Shown: positions 52,010 to 60,056 of the stretch, one piece after another
Position numbering within the stretch: the stretch's first letter is position 1
How the letters are laid out: the number at the start of each line of letters is the position of its first letter
NCBI RefSeq assembly: GCF_000009765.2
Contig: NC_003155.5
Coordinates: forward strand, 6,262,001-6,326,000
Length of the DNA: 64,000 nucleotides
Origin: Streptomyces avermitilis MA-4680 = NBRC 14893
GTDB lineage: Bacteria > Actinomycetota > Actinomycetes > Streptomycetales > Streptomycetaceae
Direction: 5' to 3'
Notes under the pieces: model-generated
Databases searched by the model: none
What the model saw: only the letters and a program-made list of their open reading frames with translations
What the model was told of the DNA's origin: nothing
Position numbers and translations under genes: made by a program

Positions 52010-52765
52010 ATGTTCACCTTCATGTCCACTGTCATGTCCGTTTTCGCCGGCTTGGTCGAGCAACTCGCCGACGTGCTCCAGCCGCTGTTCCACGCCTCCG
52101 CCGCGGCGGCCGCGATCGTCCTGTTCACCGCGCTCGTACGGCTCCTGGTGCACCCGCTGTCCCGGGCGTCGGCGCGTGGGCAGCGGGCGCGGGCGAGGCT
52201 CCAGCCGCAGGTCGCGGAGCTGCGCAAGAAGCACGGCAAGAACCCCGAGAAGCTCCAGAAGGCGCTGCTGGAACTGCATGCCGAGGAGAAGGTCTCGCCG
52301 CTGTCCGGGTGTCTGCCCGGGCTCTTCCAGCTCCCCGCCTTCTTCCTCCTCTACCACCTGTTCTCGAACACGACGATCGGCGGCGAAGGCAACGAACTGC
52401 TGACCCACACCCTGTTCACCGCGCCCCTCGGCGACCGCTGGGCGGACGCGCTGGGCGACGGCGGGCCGTTCGGGACGCAGGGGCTGGTCTACCTCGGCCT
52501 CTTCGCGATCGTCGCGGCGGTCGCGACCTTCAACTACCGCCGTACGAAGCGGACGATGGCGGCGAACCCGCTCCCGGTGGGCGACGGCGAGCAGCAGGTG
52601 CCGGGGCTGGGCGCGATCAACAGGTTCATGCCGCTGATGTCCTTCTTCACGCTCTTCACCGTGGCGTTCGTGCCGCTGGCCGCCGCGCTGTACGTGGTGA
52701 CCAGCACGACGTGGAGCGCGGTCGAGCGGGCGGCGCTGTACCCGGTACCGGAGCGGTCCTCCTGA
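52010..52765 (+). CDS. YidC/Oxa1/Alb3-family membrane insertase, second copy
   Basis: 251 aa, four to five membrane helices. ALVRLLVHPLSRASARGQRARARLQPQVAELRKKHGKNPEKLQKAL is the conserved Oxa1 loop, followed by GCLPGLFQLPAFFLLYHLF. Shorter than the main yidC near rnpA. Inserts membrane proteins. ATG 52010 follows GGAGG. A 14-bp triplication spans the stop codon. Confidence 0.9.
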   Translation: MFTFMSTVMSVFAGLVEQLADVLQPLFHASAAAAAIVLFTALVRLLVHPLSRASARGQRARARLQPQVAELRKKHGKNPEKLQKALLELHAEEKVSPLSGCLPGLFQLPAFFLLYHLFSNTTIGGEGNELLTHTLFTAPLGDRWADALGDGGPFGTQGLVYLGLFAIVAAVATFNYRRTKRTMAANPLPVGDGEQQVPGLGAINRFMPLMSFFTLFTVAFVPLAAALYVVTSTTWSAVERAALYPVPERSS

Positions 52766-52793
52766 AGCGGTTCTCCTGAAGCGGTCCTCCTGA
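52752..52793. repeat. 14-bp triplication covering the yidC-like stop codon
   Basis: AGCGGTCCTCCTGA at 52752-52765 (true stop), 52766-52779 (one mismatch) and 52780-52793. Stops fall in all three frames. Confidence 0.9.
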
Positions 52794-52907
52794 GTCCAGT
52801 CCGTGAACAAGGTATTGCGGAGTGCACGTCGGCCTTGGAGGATCGACCAGTCCTCCGATGGCTGCACCCATCGGACCGGGCTGCCGCGATCGAGGGAGAT
52901 TGTGATC

Positions 52908-53765
52908 ATGAAGCTGCTGCGAGTCGGTACGGCCGGGGCGGAGCGGCCCGCGCTGCTCGACGCCGAGGGGACCCTGCGGGACCTGTCGGGCATCGTCCCG
53001 GACATCGACGGTGCGCTGCTCGCCGACGACGCGGCGCTCGGCCGGATCCGGTCCGCCGCACAGGCCGGTGAGCTGCCCGCGCTGGACGCGGCCGGGCTGC
53101 GCGTCGGACCGCCGCTCGCCCGGATCGGCAAGGTCGTCTGCATCGGTCTGAACTACCACGACCACGCCCGCGAGACCGGCGCCGAGCCGCCCACCGAGCC
53201 GGTGATCTTCTTCAAGGCGGCGGACACGGTGGTCGGCCCGCAGGACACGGTGCTCGTGCCGCGCGGGTCGGCCAAGACCGACTGGGAGGTCGAACTCGCG
53301 GTCGTCATCGGACGTACGGCCCGCTACCTGGAGTCGCACGAGGAGGCGCTCGCGCATGTCGCCGGGTACGCGGTGGCGCACGACGTCTCCGAGCGCGCGT
53401 TCCAGATCGAGCGCGGCGGTACCTGGGACAAGGGCAAGAACTGCGAGACGTTCAACCCGCTGGGCCCCTGGCTCGTGACGGCGGACGAGGTCCCCGACCC
53501 GCAGGACCTCGCGCTCAGGCTCTGGGTCAACGGCGAGCTGAAGCAGGACGGCACGACGGCCGAGCAGATCTTCCCGGTCGCCGAAGTGGTGCGGTACGTC
53601 AGCCAGTTCATGACCCTGTACCCGGGTGACGTCATCAACACCGGTACGCCGGCCGGGGTCGCGATGGGACGGCCCGAGCCGAAGCCGTACCTGCGGGCGG
53701 GTGACGTGGTCGAGCTGGAGATCGAGGGGCTCGGGCGTCAGCGGCAGGAGTTCAAGGATGCGTAG
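52908..53765 (+). CDS. Fumarylacetoacetate hydrolase-family protein
   Basis: 285 aa. KVVCIGLNYHDHARE, PVIFFKAADTVVGPQD, KTDWEVELAVVIGRTAR and GDVINTGTPAGVAMG carry the family metal ligands and fold signatures. Members hydrolyse or decarboxylate beta-keto acid intermediates of aromatic degradation; the exact substrate cannot be read from the sequence. ATG 52908 follows GAGGGAG. Confidence 0.9.
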   Translation: MKLLRVGTAGAERPALLDAEGTLRDLSGIVPDIDGALLADDAALGRIRSAAQAGELPALDAAGLRVGPPLARIGKVVCIGLNYHDHARETGAEPPTEPVIFFKAADTVVGPQDTVLVPRGSAKTDWEVELAVVIGRTARYLESHEEALAHVAGYAVAHDVSERAFQIERGGTWDKGKNCETFNPLGPWLVTADEVPDPQDLALRLWVNGELKQDGTTAEQIFPVAEVVRYVSQFMTLYPGDVINTGTPAGVAMGRPEPKPYLRAGDVVELEIEGLGRQRQEFKDA

Positions 53766-53840
53766 GCGCTCCGCTGGGTGAGGCAGGGGCGGGGGTGGGG
53801 GCGGGGGCTGCGGAGGGTTCGTGAGCCGCGGGTTGTGTGT

Positions 53841-53870
53841 GGCTGATCGCGCAGTTCCCCGCGCCCCTGA
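53841..53870. repeat. Scattered Streptomyces intergenic element (half copy)
   Basis: Contains GCAGTTCCCCGCGCCCCT, which I recall as one arm of a stem-loop scattered through many Streptomyces genomes. The complementary arm is missing here. Confidence 0.5.
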
Positions 53871-53873
53871 AAA

Positions 53874-53913
53874 AACAGACCCCCGCGCCCCTGACAGGGT
53901 GCGGGGGTCTGTT
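53874..53913. terminator. Bidirectional terminator between FAH and heme-domain genes
   Basis: 13-bp perfect outer stem (53874-53886 with 53901-53913) with an inner CCCT/AGGG stem. Confidence 0.88.
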
Positions 53914-53924
53914 CCGTCGGGTGT

Positions 53925-54488
53925 TCAGGAACTGCTCCAGGGCCTGGTCATGAACTGCTCCAGGGCCTCCACCACCAGTGCGTGGTCTTCCACCTGCGGG
54001 AGTCCGGAGACCACCACCGTGCCGACGACGCCCGCGCCCTCCACCGTGATCGGGAACGCGCCGCCGTGCGCCGCGTACTTGTCCGGGTCCAGGCGCGAGG
54101 ATTCCTCGAACGTCGTGCCCTTGGCGCGGAAGCGGCAGCCGACGAGGTAGGACGAACTGCCGTAGCGCTCGACGACGCGGCGTTTGCGGTCGATCCAGGC
54201 GTCGTTGTCCGGGGTCGAGCCGGGCAGTGCCGCGTGGAAGAGCTGCTGTCCGCCGCGGCGGATGTCGACGGCCACGGGGGCGCAGCGCCGCCGTGCCAGC
54301 TCCACCAGCAGGTTGCCGAATGCCCACGCGTCGTCGTATGTGAAGTGCGGGAGCGTCAAACGGCGCTCCTGGGCTTCGAGTTCGGGGATCGTCGGGGGCT
54401 TGGCCGCCTCGGTCACCTCGGTCACCTCGGTCATCTGCATTTCCTCAGTCACCTGGGCCTCCTCGGTCTCGTCGGTCTCCTTGGTCAC
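53925..54488 (-). CDS. Heme-degrading-domain/UPF0303-like protein
   Basis: 187 aa. Core from PTIPELEAQERRLTLPHFTYDDA through VAVDIRRGGQQLFHAALPGSTPDN to HGGAFPITVEGAGVVGTVVVSGLPQ matches the GlcG/UPF0303 (DUF336) heme-binding fold. GTG 54488 overlaps the oxidoreductase stop as GTGA. The first 27 residues (VTEVTEVTEA-like) are encoded by a 9-bp tandem array; ATG 54440 is a possible later start. Confidence 0.83.
   Translation of the reverse strand: MTKETDETEEAQVTEEMQMTEVTEVTEAAKPPTIPELEAQERRLTLPHFTYDDAWAFGNLLVELARRRCAPVAVDIRRGGQQLFHAALPGSTPDNDAWIDRKRRVVERYGSSSYLVGCRFRAKGTTFEESSRLDPDKYAAHGGAFPITVEGAGVVGTVVVSGLPQVEDHALVVEALEQFMTRPWSSS
54407..54487. repeat. 9-bp tandem array at the oxidoreductase/heme-domain junction
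   Basis: Nine consecutive 9-bp units resembling CCTCGGTCA, ending exactly on the oxidoreductase stop codon (54485-54487) and encoding the N-terminus of the next protein. Confidence 0.85.
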
Positions 54489-55591
54489 ACGATCACGGTC
54501 TCGCCGTCGCGGGCGGAGCGGCGGGCCGCCTCCAGGACGTCCAGGGCGTCCGCGGCCTCGTACGCGGTCACCGGGTTGGGGCCGTCCTCGCGCAGCGCCT
54601 TCGCCACGGCGTCGTAGAAGGCGGGGTACGCGCCCGGCAGCGTGGGTACGGGGGTGCCGCCGCCGCTCAGCGGGGACTCGCCGGCGCCGACGCGGCCCCA
54701 CAGCGACTCGGGCTCGACGCCCCAGTCCCCGTCACCCGTGGGCCGATCGCCCTCACGCAGGGCGGCCTCCTGCGGGTCGAGGCCGTACTTCACGTAACCG
54801 GCCTGTGAGCCGAGCACCCGGAAGCGCGGGCCGAGCTGGGCCGCGGTCGCGGAGGCGTAGAGGTGGGAGCGGACGCCGTTCGTGTGCGTGACCGCGATGA
54901 ACGTGTCGTCGTCGGTCTCCGCGCCGGGGCGGCGGACGTCCGACTCGGCGTACACCGAGGCGGCGGGGCCGAAGAGGGCCAGCGCCTGGTCGACGAGGTG
55001 GCTGCCGAGGTCGTAGAGCAGACCTCCGATCTCTGCCGGGTCGCCGGACTCACGCCAGCCGCCCTTGGGCTGCGGGCGCCAGCGCTCGAAACGGGACTCG
55101 AAGCGCCAGGCGTCGCCGAGCTCGCCCTCCTCGAGCAGCTTGCGGAGGGTCAGGAAGTCGTTGTCCCAGCGGCGGTTCTGGAAGACGGAGAGCAGCAGGC
55201 CGCGTTCGTCGGCGAGGGCGGCCAGCTCGCGTGCCTCGGCCGCCGTGCCCGCGATGGGCTTGTCCACGACGACGGGGAGGCCGGCCTTGAGGGCGGCGGT
55301 CGCGATCGGGACGTGCGTCTTGTTCGGGGACGCGATGACGACCAGGTCCAGCTCGTCGGCGCGGGACCAGAGGTCGTCGGGGGTCGCGGCGAACCTGAGG
55401 CTGTCGCCGAACTCGGCGCGGGCCTGCTCCTGCCGCTCCGGGCTGGTCGTGACCACCGTGTCGAGCGCGAGGCCCTCGGTGGCGGCGATCAGCGGGGCAT
55501 GGAAGACGGAGCCCGCGAGCCCGTAGCCGACCAGGGCCACGCGGAGGGGGGTGCCGGAGCCGGAAGCTGTGCCAGTCATGGATCCACTCAT
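54485..55591 (-). CDS. Gfo/Idh/MocA-family oxidoreductase
   Basis: 368 aa. Rossmann motif RVALVGYGLAGSVFHAP near the N-terminus, VVIASPNKTHVPIA, and VVVDKPIAGT with the catalytic Lys; the C-terminal half has GGLLYDLGSHLVDQAL. NAD(P)-dependent sugar or inositol-type dehydrogenase of unknown substrate. Divergent from a ROK regulator with a shared operator. ATG 55591 is used, 55579 possible; neither has a clear Shine-Dalgarno. Confidence 0.9.
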   Translation of the reverse strand: MSGSMTGTASGSGTPLRVALVGYGLAGSVFHAPLIAATEGLALDTVVTTSPERQEQARAEFGDSLRFAATPDDLWSRADELDLVVIASPNKTHVPIATAALKAGLPVVVDKPIAGTAAEARELAALADERGLLLSVFQNRRWDNDFLTLRKLLEEGELGDAWRFESRFERWRPQPKGGWRESGDPAEIGGLLYDLGSHLVDQALALFGPAASVYAESDVRRPGAETDDDTFIAVTHTNGVRSHLYASATAAQLGPRFRVLGSQAGYVKYGLDPQEAALREGDRPTGDGDWGVEPESLWGRVGAGESPLSGGGTPVPTLPGAYPAFYDAVAKALREDGPNPVTAYEAADALDVLEAARRSARDGETVIV

Positions 55592-55598
55592 GGTTCTA

Positions 55599-55621
55599 CT
55601 TTCGCAACGCTGTTGCCAAAG
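55599..55621. promoter_or_regulatory. ROK operator candidate
   Basis: CTTTCGCAAC, 3 nt, GTTGCCAAAG: a 10-bp inverted repeat with one mismatch between the divergent oxidoreductase and ROK genes. Confidence 0.7.
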
Positions 55622-55638
55622 TGCAAGCGCGGGGGAGA

Positions 55639-56925
55639 ATGGCCTACGTGAACAGGAGCAACGAGGAGTCGGGTGGGACGGCGGGCGCGAGGCCCGCAGT
55701 GGCGTCGGAGACGGGGGCCGGGGTGAAGCCGGGTGCGAAGTCGGGTGTGAAGGCGGGCGTCAATCTGCTGGGGCTGCGCGGGCACAACGCGGCGCTGGTG
55801 CTCGATCTGCTGCGCACCGCCGGGCCGGCCGGCATCAGCCGCCTCGAACTCGCCGAGCGGACCGGGCTGACCCCGCAGGCCGTCAGCAAGATCACCGCCC
55901 GGCTGCGGGCGGACGGTCTGGTGGCGGAGGCGGGCCGCCGCGCCTCGACGGGCGGCAAGCCGCGAACCGTGCTGTGCCTGGTGCCCGGCGCCGGACACGC
56001 GGTGGGGCTGCATCTGGACCGGGACGAGCTGCGGGCGCTGCTCTGCGATCTGACGGGTGCGGTGGTCGCGGAGCGCCGGGCGCCGCTGGACCTGGGGGCG
56101 GGCGCCGAGACCCTGGTGGAAGGGGCGGCGCGGGAGGTGGAGGCGCTGCTGGCGGCCGGGGGCTCGGTCTCGGTGCTCGGTGTCGGCGTCGCGCTGCCCG
56201 GACCGCTCGACCACGTGCACGGAGTGCTGCACCGGGTCACCGGGTTCCCCGAGTGGGACGGGTTTCCGCTGCGGGAGGCGCTGGCCCGGCGGCTGGGGGT
56301 GCCCGTGGTCATGGACAAGGACACGAACGCGGCGGCGCTGGGGCTGGCTGTGGGCGGGGTGGTCGAGGGCGATCACGAGGCCTACGGGGCGTACGGGGTG
56401 AACGGGGTGTACGCCCCGCCGTGGGGTTCCGCCGAATCCTCGGGGCCCGCGAGTTCCTCCGCGTCCTTCGCCTACCTGCACCTCGGGACCGGGCTCGGTG
56501 CCGGGCTCGTCATCGGTGGGGCCGTGCACCGGGGGGCCAGGACCGGGGCGGGGGAGTTCGGGCATCAGGTCATCCAGCTGGACGGACCGCCGTGCGGCTG
56601 CGGCAACCGCGGCTGCATCGAGGCGCTGTGCCTGGCCGCCGTGGCCCGCGGTGCCGTCGACGAGGCCGCGCGGGTCCTCGGCGCGGGCGCCGCGAATCTG
56701 GCCGGACTGCTCGACATCGACCTGGTACTGCTCGGCGGGCGTACCGTCGCCGCCCACCCCAAGGCGTTCGTCCGCGGGGTCGGCGCCGTTCTCGACGAAC
56801 GCGCCCGCCGTGAGGGCACGACCGCGGCCGTTCCGGTACGCATCGCGCCGGGCGGGGAGCGCGGGGTCGCCGAGGGAGCGGCCCAGCTGCTGCTCGCGCC
56901 GCTGTTCGGGCGGGCGGACGGGTAA
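55639..56925 (+). CDS. ROK-family transcriptional regulator
   Basis: 428 aa. N-terminal winged HTH (LDLLRTAGPAGISRLELAERTGLTPQAVSKITARL), then a ROK sugar-kinase-like fold with LHLGTGLGAGLVIGG and the zinc motif CGCGNRGCIEALC. A Ser/Gly-rich insertion (about 250-285, GAYGVNGVYAPPWGSAESSG) breaks the second domain. Likely controls the divergent oxidoreductase in response to a sugar. ATG 55639 or GTG 55648 may start it. Confidence 0.9.
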   Translation: MAYVNRSNEESGGTAGARPAVASETGAGVKPGAKSGVKAGVNLLGLRGHNAALVLDLLRTAGPAGISRLELAERTGLTPQAVSKITARLRADGLVAEAGRRASTGGKPRTVLCLVPGAGHAVGLHLDRDELRALLCDLTGAVVAERRAPLDLGAGAETLVEGAAREVEALLAAGGSVSVLGVGVALPGPLDHVHGVLHRVTGFPEWDGFPLREALARRLGVPVVMDKDTNAAALGLAVGGVVEGDHEAYGAYGVNGVYAPPWGSAESSGPASSSASFAYLHLGTGLGAGLVIGGAVHRGARTGAGEFGHQVIQLDGPPCGCGNRGCIEALCLAAVARGAVDEAARVLGAGAANLAGLLDIDLVLLGGRTVAAHPKAFVRGVGAVLDERARREGTTAAVPVRIAPGGERGVAEGAAQLLLAPLFGRADG

Positions 56926-57027
56926 CGGAGGGCGGCCGGAAGAAGGCGAGTTGTTCGGCTGACCGGGGGGAATTCGGACATCGGAAGGGGGGTGCAGGGC
57001 GTGGCGAGGCCCCGGAGCCGGGGTCCG

Positions 57028-58206
57028 ATGCATATGGCAGTTCATATGTTCATGCGACTGCGCACGCTTTCGTCTCTGCCACTCGCCCTCGCCGCCGCAG
57101 CCCTCCTCGCGCAGGCGCCCACCCCGGCAGCCGCTCTCCCGGCGGTCCCCGTATCCGTGGACCGCGTATCCGTGGACCCCGTATCCGTGGACCCCGAATC
57201 GGCTGCCCACGAATCGGCTGCCCGCAGATCGACTGCCCTCGCATCAGCTGGCCCCAGACCGGCTGCCCTCGTATCGGCGGTCTCCAGCCCGGCGCCCTTC
57301 AGCCCGGCGGTCACCAACCCGGTGGCCTCCAGCCCGGTGGCCACCAGCCTGGCGGTCCCCCTCCCGGCGGACCGTAGCCCCACCTGCACCACCCCCGTCG
57401 TCGGCGCCTTCCCCCTCGCCACCCGCATTCACGGCGGCCCCGGCTCCTACGAGGCCGGTGGCGCCGAGGGCACCTGGTTCATCGACCTCAAGAACACCAC
57501 CGCCCACCCGTGCGGGAACATCCACCCCGTCGTCGTACTCGTCGACGAGAAGCGCGTGCTGACCGTCACTCAGCCCCGGCTGGAGTTCTTCGAAGGGGCC
57601 CGCCCGCACCCCGTCACCTTCGAGCGCACCGACCAGGACGAGCTGGTCGGGGTCTTCGACGACGGTTTCCCCGGTTTCACGGTCGCGCCGGGACGGACGC
57701 TCACGGTCAAGGTGCGGCTCACGGTCGCCGCGGGCACCGTGCCCGACGCCGTGGTGGCGAACGCGGCGATCGTGCAGCGGCGGGGCGCCGACGGGGACTG
57801 GGTGGGGCAGTCGAACGACTACCGGTTCCAGGTCGTCGTCGACGCCGGCAACGGCGACGGCAACGCGAGCGACGGCAATGAGAGCGAGGGCAACGCGAGC
57901 GAGGGCAACGGCGACGGCACCGGGAGCGGTGACGGCACCGAGAACGGTGACGGCAACCTGAGCGGTGACGGCAACACGAGCGGTGACGGCGACACGAGCA
58001 GTGACGACAGCAACGCCGGTGACGGCAGCGCCTCCCCCGCGCCGACGGGGTCCCCGCTGCCGCGGGAGGACGGGGCCGAGGAGCTGGCCCGGACGGGGCC
58101 GCGGGCACCGCACGGGCTCGGGGCGGTGTTCGGAACCCTGCTGCTGGTCGTGGGCGGCGTCCTGCTGGCCGCGGCCGGCCCACTGCTCCACCGCAACCGC
58201 CGCTGA
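57028..58206 (+). CDS. Sortase-anchored LAxTG surface protein
   Basis: 392 aa. Signal peptide (LSSLPLALAAAALLAQAPTPAAA), a Pro/Ala/Ser pentapeptide-repeat region (about 40-115), a globular domain with two Cys (TCTTPVVGAFPLATRIHGGPGSYEAGG, HPCGNIHPVVV), an Asn/Gly/Asp-rich hexapeptide stalk, then ELARTG, a membrane helix and RNRR. This is a class E sortase sorting signal. ATG 57028 is the best-supported of several starts. Confidence 0.85.
   Translation: MHMAVHMFMRLRTLSSLPLALAAAALLAQAPTPAAALPAVPVSVDRVSVDPVSVDPESAAHESAARRSTALASAGPRPAALVSAVSSPAPFSPAVTNPVASSPVATSLAVPLPADRSPTCTTPVVGAFPLATRIHGGPGSYEAGGAEGTWFIDLKNTTAHPCGNIHPVVVLVDEKRVLTVTQPRLEFFEGARPHPVTFERTDQDELVGVFDDGFPGFTVAPGRTLTVKVRLTVAAGTVPDAVVANAAIVQRRGADGDWVGQSNDYRFQVVVDAGNGDGNASDGNESEGNASEGNGDGTGSGDGTENGDGNLSGDGNTSGDGDTSSDDSNAGDGSASPAPTGSPLPREDGAEELARTGPRAPHGLGAVFGTLLLVVGGVLLAAAGPLLHRNRR
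57150..57370 (+). repeat. 15-bp coding repeats in the surface protein
   Basis: Degenerate in-frame 15-bp units encoding pentapeptides such as VSVDP, ESAAH and FSPAV. Confidence 0.7.
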
Positions 58207-58227
58207 CCGCCGCCGACCGCCGCCGAC
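58198..58227. repeat. 10-bp tandem repeats across the surface-protein stop codon
   Basis: CGCCGCTGAC (contains the stop) followed by two CGCCGCCGAC units. Confidence 0.7.
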
Positions 58228-58307
58228 CGTCCCCCACCCTGATCGCTACGCTGGACGTCGACGCTGCTGGGACTCACGCAGCCACCGCGTACGGCAGGAG
58301 ATCGCAC

Positions 58308-59087
58308 ATGGCAGAGCGCAAGCCCATCGAGTCATGGCTCACCGACATGGACGGTGTGCTCATCCACGAGGGCGTCCCGATCCCCGGCGCGGACGCCTTC
58401 ATAAAGAAGCTGCGCGAGTCCGGCAAGCCCTTCCTCGTCCTCACCAACAACTCGATCTACACCCCGCGCGACCTGCACGCCCGCCTGCGGCGCATGGGCC
58501 TGGACGTGCCGGTCGAGAACATCTGGACCTCGGCGCTCGCCACCGCCCAGTTCCTCGGCGACCAGCGGCCCGACGGCACGGCGTACGTCATCGGCGAGGC
58601 CGGCCTGACCACGGCGCTGCACGACATCGGGTACGTGCTGACCGACCACGAGCCGGACTACGTGGTGCTCGGCGAGACCCGCACGTACTCCTTCGAGGCG
58701 ATGACCCAGGCCGTCCGGCTGATCAACAAGGGGGCCCGCTTCATCTGTACCAACCCCGACGAGACCGGGCCGTCCGCCGAGGGCCCGCTGCCCGCCACGG
58801 GCGCCGTCGCGGCCCTGATCACCAAGGCGACCGGCAAGAAGCCGTACTTCGCGGGCAAGCCGAACCCGCTGATGATGCGCACCGGCCTGAACACCCTGGG
58901 GGCGCACTCCGAGACCAGCGCGATGATCGGCGACCGCATGGACACCGACGTGCTGGCCGGGATGGAGGCCGGGATGCAGACGTTCCTGGTGCTCACGGGC
59001 CTGACGGGACCCGACCAGGTCGAAAACTACCCGTACCGGCCCTCGAAGGTCGTCGACTCCATCGCGGACCTCGTCGACTGGATCTGA
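58308..59087 (+). CDS. HAD-IIA family phosphatase, NagD-like
   Basis: 259 aa. Motif I TDMDGVLIHEG, motif II LTNNS, the C2-type cap, and motif III/IV IGDRMDTDVLAGMEAGM. Hydrolyses small phosphorylated metabolites such as nucleotide or sugar phosphates. GGAGA lies 10 nt upstream of the ATG. A 9-bp tandem array begins at its last codons. Confidence 0.92.
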   Translation: MAERKPIESWLTDMDGVLIHEGVPIPGADAFIKKLRESGKPFLVLTNNSIYTPRDLHARLRRMGLDVPVENIWTSALATAQFLGDQRPDGTAYVIGEAGLTTALHDIGYVLTDHEPDYVVLGETRTYSFEAMTQAVRLINKGARFICTNPDETGPSAEGPLPATGAVAALITKATGKKPYFAGKPNPLMMRTGLNTLGAHSETSAMIGDRMDTDVLAGMEAGMQTFLVLTGLTGPDQVENYPYRPSKVVDSIADLVDWI

Positions 59088-59159
59088 TGGATCTCATGGA
59101 GCTCATGGATCTCATTGATCTGGTGGATCTGGTGGATCTGGTGGATCTGATGGATCGGA
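59079..59159. repeat. 9-bp tandem array at the HAD stop codon
   Basis: Nine units of TGGATCTGA type (59079-59159); the first is the last three codons with the true stop. Confidence 0.9.
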
Positions 59160-59269
59160 AACCCTGAACGCCGGGTTCGCAACGCGAGGGCCCGGTCTGA
59201 AACCCGAAGCACCCGTACGGAGCAGTCGGCCCCGCTCTGCGGATGCGGGACCGCGCCCCGAGGAGGAGT

Positions 59270-59285
59270 CTCCAGGTATCTGGAG
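59270..59285 (+). promoter_or_regulatory. Hairpin covering the ribosome-binding site of the sortase-linked gene
   Basis: CTCCAG (59270-59275), GTAT, CTGGAG (59280-59285); the 3' arm overlaps the GGAGG 6 nt before ATG 59293. Confidence 0.45.
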
Positions 59286-59292
59286 GTTCACG

Positions 59293-59940
59293 ATGGGTTC
59301 ATTGCGACTCACTGTCTGTACGGGCGCGGTCGTCGCGGCCGCTCTCACCCCCACGTCGTACGCGGCGGCCTCGACGGGCGTCGGCGTGTCCCCGGCGTCC
59401 CCCGCCCCGGGCAGCGACATCAGGCTCGCGGCGCGGGGCTGCGACGGCAGGACCGGCACGGCGGCATCGGACGCGTTCGTGGCGGACACGCCACTCGTCG
59501 GCAAGGACGGCGTCCTCGTCGGCGAGAGCCGGGTCCGTACGCTGCTGGCGCCCGGCAGCTACGACGTCCTGATCAGCTGCGACGGCCGTGACGACAAGGT
59601 CAGGGCCGCGCTCACCGTCGCCGGGGCGTCCCCGGCGACCCCCGCCGAGGCCCCGACGGCGCCCCTTTCCCCGGCCGCGCCCCTCTCCTCGGCCGTGCCC
59701 CCTTCCCCCGCGGCGCCCCTCTCTCCTGTCGAGCCCCTCTCCTCTGTCGCGCCCCTCTCCTCGGCCGCGCCCGCCTCTCCGGTCGCGCCCGTGAACGCGG
59801 GCGGCGGCGGCACGGCACACCTCGCGTCCGAGAAAGCCCGGGAGACCGGCGCCGGGAACGTCCTCGTCGGCCTCGCCCTCGCGGGCATCGCCGCGTGCGC
59901 GGTACGCGGCGCCGCCCGCCGGAACCGCGGAACGAACTGA
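59293..59940 (+). CDS. Secreted protein with Pro/Ser/Ala stalk and C-terminal membrane helix
   Basis: 215 aa. Signal peptide (LTVCTGAVVAAALTPTSYA), a small beta domain with two Cys (RLAARGCDGRTG, YDVLISCDGRDD), a repetitive stalk (APLSP/APLSS units, about 115-165), and a C-terminal helix (VLVGLALAGIAACAV) with a basic end. No clear LPxTG or LAxTG motif. Located directly upstream of a class F sortase gene, a common pairing, so it may be its substrate or partner. Confidence 0.78.
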   Translation: MGSLRLTVCTGAVVAAALTPTSYAAASTGVGVSPASPAPGSDIRLAARGCDGRTGTAASDAFVADTPLVGKDGVLVGESRVRTLLAPGSYDVLISCDGRDDKVRAALTVAGASPATPAEAPTAPLSPAAPLSSAVPPSPAAPLSPVEPLSSVAPLSSAAPASPVAPVNAGGGGTAHLASEKARETGAGNVLVGLALAGIAACAVRGAARRNRGTN

Positions 59941-60056
59941 CCGGAGCGGGCCGGGCTGACCGGAACAGGGAGCGGAACGGACAGAGCGAAACGGGCTGAA
60001 CGCCATGACCGAGATGACGCGGCCGTACGGCCGTACGGCCGGAAGCGGTGAGTGAC

